Source: Gracilimonas mengyeensis
GTDB taxonomy: Bacteria; Bacteroidota; Rhodothermia; Balneolales; Balneolaceae
Assembly: GCF_900182705.1 (NCBI RefSeq)
Contig: NZ_FXTP01000006.1
Span: 181,972 to 245,971 of the forward strand
Direction: 5' to 3'
Length of the DNA stretch: 64,000 bases
Part shown: positions 60,587 to 64,000 of the stretch, piece after piece
Layout of the letters: each line of letters opens with the position of its first letter
Position numbering within the stretch: the first letter of the stretch is position 1
Notes under the pieces: generated by a model
What the model was told of the DNA's origin: nothing
Databases searched by the model: none
What the model saw: only the letters and a program-made list of their open reading frames with translations
Translations under genes and position numbers: made by a program

Positions 60587-62530
60587 GCACGTCTCGCAGC
60601 AGGCGGCAGGCTTCTCAGATGATGGATTTGGGTCTTTTTTAAAGAAATCGAGTAAGTTGGTTTTTTCATCACCGGCAAACTTACGCTGCACACGGATGGC
60701 ATTGGCAATGGCAATCAACGCCACGCCTACATCGGCAAAAATAGCTTCCCACATGGTCGCGATACCAACCGTAGCAAGCCCCATTACCAGCACTTTGATG
60801 CCCAAGGCAAAGCCAATATTCTGCCACACAATTTTATGGGTAAAGTTGGCAATATCCACCGCCTGCGCAATTTTAGAGGGATGATCGGTTTGGATAACTA
60901 CATCTGCGGTTTCGATGGCTGCATCCGAGCCAATGCCGCCCATGGCGATGCCCACATCGGCCAGGGTAATTACCGGGGCATCATTAAGTCCATCCCCCAC
61001 AAAACCGGTTACACTATTGGATTGCAGCGCCTCTTTTACATAGTTGTATTTGTCGTCGGGCAGCAGTCCGCCATAGGCTTCATCCAGCCCCAGGTGAGCG
61101 GCTACATGGGAAGCCACTTCCTGATTATCCCCGGAAAGCATCACCAGTCGTTCCACGCCTTTCTCACGAAGCTGCCTGATGGCCTGTTGGCTATCCTTTT
61201 TGATACGGTCGGCGATGGTAATGGTGCCTGCGTGTTCACCGCCAACAGCTACGTGCACATAGGTGTATGGTTCGGAGTAAGCATCTCCGGAGAGTTTTAC
61301 ACCATGCTTTTCAAGTAATTCCCGGTTTCCTACTAAAACTTCTTTTTGGTTGATGAGGCCTTTTAATCCTTTGCCTGATATCTCCTCCTGATTTTCCACG
61401 TCATGCAAAGGCTGTCCGTTTTTGAAGTTTAGAATAGCCTGTCCAATTGGGTGGGTGGACTGCTGCTCGAGGGAAGCGGCATAAACCAAGACCTCATTAT
61501 CTGACAATCCATTATGGGTGATCACATCCTGCACTTCAAAGGAACCCTCCGTTAAAGTGCCGGTTTTATCCAGGAACAGGGTTTTCATTTTGCGGAGCTG
61601 ATCGAGATAATCGGAGCCTTTTAATAGAATTCCGTTTTGGGATGCAGCCCCGATGCCGCCAAAGTATCCCAGTGGAATCGATATCACCAAACCACACGGA
61701 CAGGATACTACCAGGAAAATGAGGGCACGGTAAAACCATTCTTCAAATACATAGGTATCTACAAAAAGCCAGGGTAGAAAAGTAAGCGCGACCGCCAGCC
61801 AAACCACGATGGGCGTGTACACTTTGGCAAATCGGGTCATGAAGCGCTGGGTGGGGGCTTTGCGCTGCGTGGCTTCCTGCACCATATTCAGGATGTCGGA
61901 GAGTCGGGAGTCTTTGAAGGCTTTAGTTACTTTGATACGGACCGGTACCAGCTCATTAATGCTGCCCGCCCAGATTTCCTCGCCCTGTTCCCGAGTCATC
62001 GGCTTGGATTCGCCCGTTAAAGCAGCCGTGTTGAAGGATGCTTTGTTGGTAACCAGCTCGCCATCAAGCGGAACCTTTTCGCCGGGCTTCACTTGTATAA
62101 TTTCGCCAGGTTGAACCTCGGATGGATGCACTTGCTCTGTTTGGCCATTCCGTTCTACCAAGGCTACATCCGGTTGCTGGTTGATGAGTGCTTCGATGGA
62201 GCCACGTGCTTTTCTTACGGCGTTGCCCTGTGCATATTCCCCGATCATATAAAAAAGCATCACGGCCACGCCTTCGGCATATTCACCCAGTACGAAAGCA
62301 CCCACGGTAGCGATGCCCATCAGCAGAAACTCGCTGAAGATGGTGCCTTTACGGATGGATTTAAATGCTTTGATCCAAACGGGAATCCCAACAAATAAAT
62401 AGGAAGCAAGAAACAAGGGGAGGTACACATAAGCCTGACCTTCAAAAGACAGTCCGTATTGGACCAACAGGGCAGCCACCAAAAAGACCGATGACCAGGC
62501 AACCTCATAATATTTTTTTAAAAACTCCAT
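60578..62530 (-). CDS. zntA: Zn/Cd/Pb-type P1B ATPase (CPC motif)
   Basis: A 650-residue ATPase with eight helices, an actuator TGES (172-175), the metal motif CPC (277-279), the phosphorylation site DKTGT (Asp321), and the hinge GDGLND. The CPC with a downstream invariant Lys/Asp pattern and the lack of an N-terminal HMA domain suit a Zn/Cd/Pb pump (P1B-2) rather than a copper one. The C-terminus ends ACCETCSV, a Cys tail that may bind metal. It would export Zn or Cd from the cytoplasm. It diverges from nothing and is followed upstream by its likely regulator at 62737-63303 on the same strand. Confidence 0.9.
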   Translation of the reverse strand: MEFLKKYYEVAWSSVFLVAALLVQYGLSFEGQAYVYLPLFLASYLFVGIPVWIKAFKSIRKGTIFSEFLLMGIATVGAFVLGEYAEGVAVMLFYMIGEYAQGNAVRKARGSIEALINQQPDVALVERNGQTEQVHPSEVQPGEIIQVKPGEKVPLDGELVTNKASFNTAALTGESKPMTREQGEEIWAGSINELVPVRIKVTKAFKDSRLSDILNMVQEATQRKAPTQRFMTRFAKVYTPIVVWLAVALTFLPWLFVDTYVFEEWFYRALIFLVVSCPCGLVISIPLGYFGGIGAASQNGILLKGSDYLDQLRKMKTLFLDKTGTLTEGSFEVQDVITHNGLSDNEVLVYAASLEQQSTHPIGQAILNFKNGQPLHDVENQEEISGKGLKGLINQKEVLVGNRELLEKHGVKLSGDAYSEPYTYVHVAVGGEHAGTITIADRIKKDSQQAIRQLREKGVERLVMLSGDNQEVASHVAAHLGLDEAYGGLLPDDKYNYVKEALQSNSVTGFVGDGLNDAPVITLADVGIAMGGIGSDAAIETADVVIQTDHPSKIAQAVDIANFTHKIVWQNIGFALGIKVLVMGLATVGIATMWEAIFADVGVALIAIANAIRVQRKFAGDEKTNLLDFFKKDPNPSSEKPAACCETCSV

Positions 62531-62697
62531 AGAATAAAAGCTGTACGCAGGTTAACAATATCAGGCGTAAAGGTAATATGAGGGCCTGAGGGAGTCTTAC
62601 ACTTTTGTGTATTTCTTGTGCAGGATTGTGTATTAAGAAGGATGGGGTCATCAAAAGAAGAAATTCGGGAGGGCGATAAACTGCGGAATGCACCACA

Positions 62698-62733
62698 TTT
62701 TCCCTATCAACTTATTCCCTTATCCCCTTAAAA
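62698..62733. repeat. ACTTATTCCCTTATC-type iterated tract
   Basis: A short iterated tract at the end of the regulator gene, of the same type as those at 4345-4400 and 34383-34425. Confidence 0.4.
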
Positions 62734-62736
62734 CAC

Positions 62737-63303
62737 CTACACCTCATCAATAGAGATACGCCGGTTTTCTTTAATCTCGCTGAAATGGGAAGGGGAGAGA
62801 CCGGTTTCTTTTTTGAACTGGCGGGAGAAATGCTGCTGGCTGCTATAATCCAGTTCGTAGGCAATCTCGCTGAGGTTCATCTCGCCATATACAATCAATT
62901 CCTTGGCGCGTTCAATTTTTTGGAGAATATAGTAGCGCTCAATGGATTTACCTTCCACACTGGAAAACAGGCGGCTAAGCTGCTGGTAATCTCTGTGAAC
63001 CTTTTGCGCGAGATAATCGGAAAGTGGGCCCTCCAGTTTTTCGCTGGTCCGTACTAATTGAATGATGAGCTGTTTGATCTGTTCTACCAAGCGGCTATTT
63101 TGGTCGTTGATGACATCAAAGCCGTTTTCTCGAACCAGTTTCGCAAAGCGGTCTTGTTGGTCGGTGTTAATGGGTTCGGCGAGGTGAACTTCGCCAAGTT
63201 CTACTTTTTCTACGGTAAAACCTGCCTGCTGCAGTTTTTCGCGAAGTACTTCACCGCAGTGGCTGCAAACCATATTTTTTATGTGAAAATGTTGTTGATC
63301 CAT
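62737..63303 (-). CDS. AraC-family regulator with N-terminal HMA-like domain
   Basis: From ATG 63303 a 188-residue protein (a TTG at 63339 would add 12). Residues 1-70 look like a heavy-metal-associated ferredoxin-fold domain with MVCSHC (CxxC), GEVLREKLQQAGFTVEKVELGEV, as in HMA. The C-terminal part (about 90-185) is an AraC-type double helix-turn-helix (IERAKELIVYGEMNLSEIAYELDYSSQQHFSRQFKKETG). It lacks the usual AraC sensor barrel, so metal sensing through the CxxC is likely. It lies just upstream of the zntA-like gene on the same strand (207 bp gap), fitting a metal-responsive regulator of that pump. Confidence 0.85.
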   Translation of the reverse strand: MDQQHFHIKNMVCSHCGEVLREKLQQAGFTVEKVELGEVHLAEPINTDQQDRFAKLVRENGFDVINDQNSRLVEQIKQLIIQLVRTSEKLEGPLSDYLAQKVHRDYQQLSRLFSSVEGKSIERYYILQKIERAKELIVYGEMNLSEIAYELDYSSQQHFSRQFKKETGLSPSHFSEIKENRRISIDEV

Positions 63304-63381
63304 ATCACTGAAAAGTAGAAAAGGGGTAGAATCATTCAAAAAGGATAAAAAAATATATCCTTATAATGGAATTGAAGCCCA

Positions 63382-63927
63382 TTATTCATATGACTTTTCA
63401 ATAACAATACCGGCTTCCAAAACTTGAATATTTGGCGTGGCATTCCTTGCTTTACTGTACCTATCCTTAAAAATCCAGTAGAACTTATTGTTTTCAAAAG
63501 CAACTTTTCCCGGTTCGTAAAAAGCTCCTTGGTAAGAATGTAATTCCAAATAGTTTTCTTTATAGGTGTAAGTTCCGGAATCTGAAAAGACGGCGTGCTG
63601 CGTTTTTGTGAAGTCTTCCTCTTCTGAGGAAAAGGTCATGGAATCAGGGTTAAATGAATACCTGTTTTCTATGACACCACTTAAGGTGTGCCAATTCGGA
63701 TCCCGTTTAATGCCGGTTACTGAAAGTTCGGACGACCAATTTCCAGAGACTTCTGCTTTAAATGCATTTTCAGGATTTAAAACCTCAGCTCCTGTAAATT
63801 TCAAACTACCATCTGTAATCTCGATTTTTGATGGATAAAATGTAAGCCGGTGGGATCTAAGTCCATCGGAATACCGGGTAGAATCAAAGTGATTTATTCT
63901 AATATTCGTCAGGTACTGTGTTAAAAA
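63382..63927 (-). CDS. Hypothetical protein, start uncertain
   Basis: An open minus frame of about 180 codons bounded upstream by TGA at 63928-63930. The first plausible start is TTG at 63804, giving 140 residues; no ATG lies in the extra upstream 41 codons, which still read as normal protein (FYPSKIEITDGSLKF). The sequence is beta-rich with many Tyr and Trp (TYTYKENYLELHSYQG, KFYWIFKDRYSK). No family was recognised. Either it uses an odd start, or its 5' end is broken. Nothing else is seen up to 64000. Confidence 0.5.
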   Translation of the reverse strand, partial: FLTQYLTNIRINHFDSTRYSDGLRSHRLTFYPSKIEITDGSLKFTGAEVLNPENAFKAEVSGNWSSELSVTGIKRDPNWHTLSGVIENRYSFNPDSMTFSSEEEDFTKTQHAVFSDSGTYTYKENYLELHSYQGAFYEPGKVAFENNKFYWIFKDRYSKARNATPNIQVLEAGIVIEKSYE

Positions 63928-64000
63928 TCAAGAGAAACTTCTATTTTATGTCTTCAAAGAACATCATGATGCCTTTGCATGTGATGTATCTACAGTAGCC

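Overview
This window reads as chromosomal DNA from a marine or halophilic member of the Bacteroidota/Balneolota/Rhodothermota group, most likely a Balneolaceae-type organism. The main evidence is two large secreted proteins (10413-13175 minus, 51486-55415 minus) ending in a type IX secretion (T9SS) type A sorting domain with the YPNPFNP signature, plus a PorV/PorQ-family protein (30617-31702). Supporting signs are weak Shine-Dalgarno use, a TAnnTTTG-like promoter box before argS, and many intergenic hairpin repeats of the kind seen in this group. The species assignment is inference.

Layout. 0-10 kb: a three-gene minus operon (lipoprotein, exported protein, MmcQ/YjbR), a DUF423 membrane protein, a membrane gluzincin peptidase, an M23 peptidase, then exported YciI-like, iodotyrosine-deiodinase-like nitroreductase, TlpA-like thioredoxin and two-domain VOC genes. 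10-31 kb: a T9SS-exported metalloprotease with a lipoprotein, then housekeeping genes: tyrA (chorismate mutase-prephenate dehydrogenase), uvrB, a methyltransferase, YfcE-like phosphodiesterase, nadC, cysteine desulfurase plus DsbA, mazEF, argS, an SDR, an aldo/keto reductase broken by one in-frame stop, a SAM methyltransferase, SAM hydrolase overlapping dnaN, and PorV. 31-33.4 kb: VOC, vapBC with a near-perfect palindrome at its promoter, and a small membrane protein.

33.5-49.7 kb is a metal-resistance island, probably for copper/silver: a His-rich exported protein, CusA-type RND pump, TolC-type outer-membrane protein, CusB-type adaptor fused to DUF3347, a PII-like protein, a Met-rich exported protein, a SHOCT protein, a Tat-exported multicopper oxidase, a YraQ-type permease, a DUF2231 protein, a CPH-type P1B ATPase with a His-rich N-terminus, and a free DUF3347 protein. 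All are on the plus strand. Two copies of a 53-bp repeat (49/53 identical) sit just before cusA and just after the ATPase. Together the genes would move metal from cytoplasm to periplasm (ATPase), bind or oxidise it there (Met-rich, DUF3347, oxidase) and expel it from the cell (CusABC). No classical copper sensor gene is present in the island.

49.7-64 kb: VOC, a DUF6807/PmoA-like exported protein, a 1309-residue T9SS cargo protein, an ATP-cone/Mrr-like nuclease fusion, a ferredoxin-CDGSH fusion, DoxX, proline dehydrogenase, a DUF4097 protein, an ICMT-like methyltransferase, and a second metal locus: a CPC-type Zn/Cd ATPase next to an AraC regulator carrying an N-terminal HMA-like CxxC domain.

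The intergenic DNA is unusually rich in structured repeats. Most notable is a 66-nt two-hairpin element in three copies whose stems differ by paired compensatory changes. Others are 184-bp palindromic units, iterated-motif hairpins just after genes, and a repeat that has entered the coding ends of the cusC-like and cusB-like genes. No rRNA, tRNA, CRISPR array, insertion-sequence transposase or replication origin was recognised.
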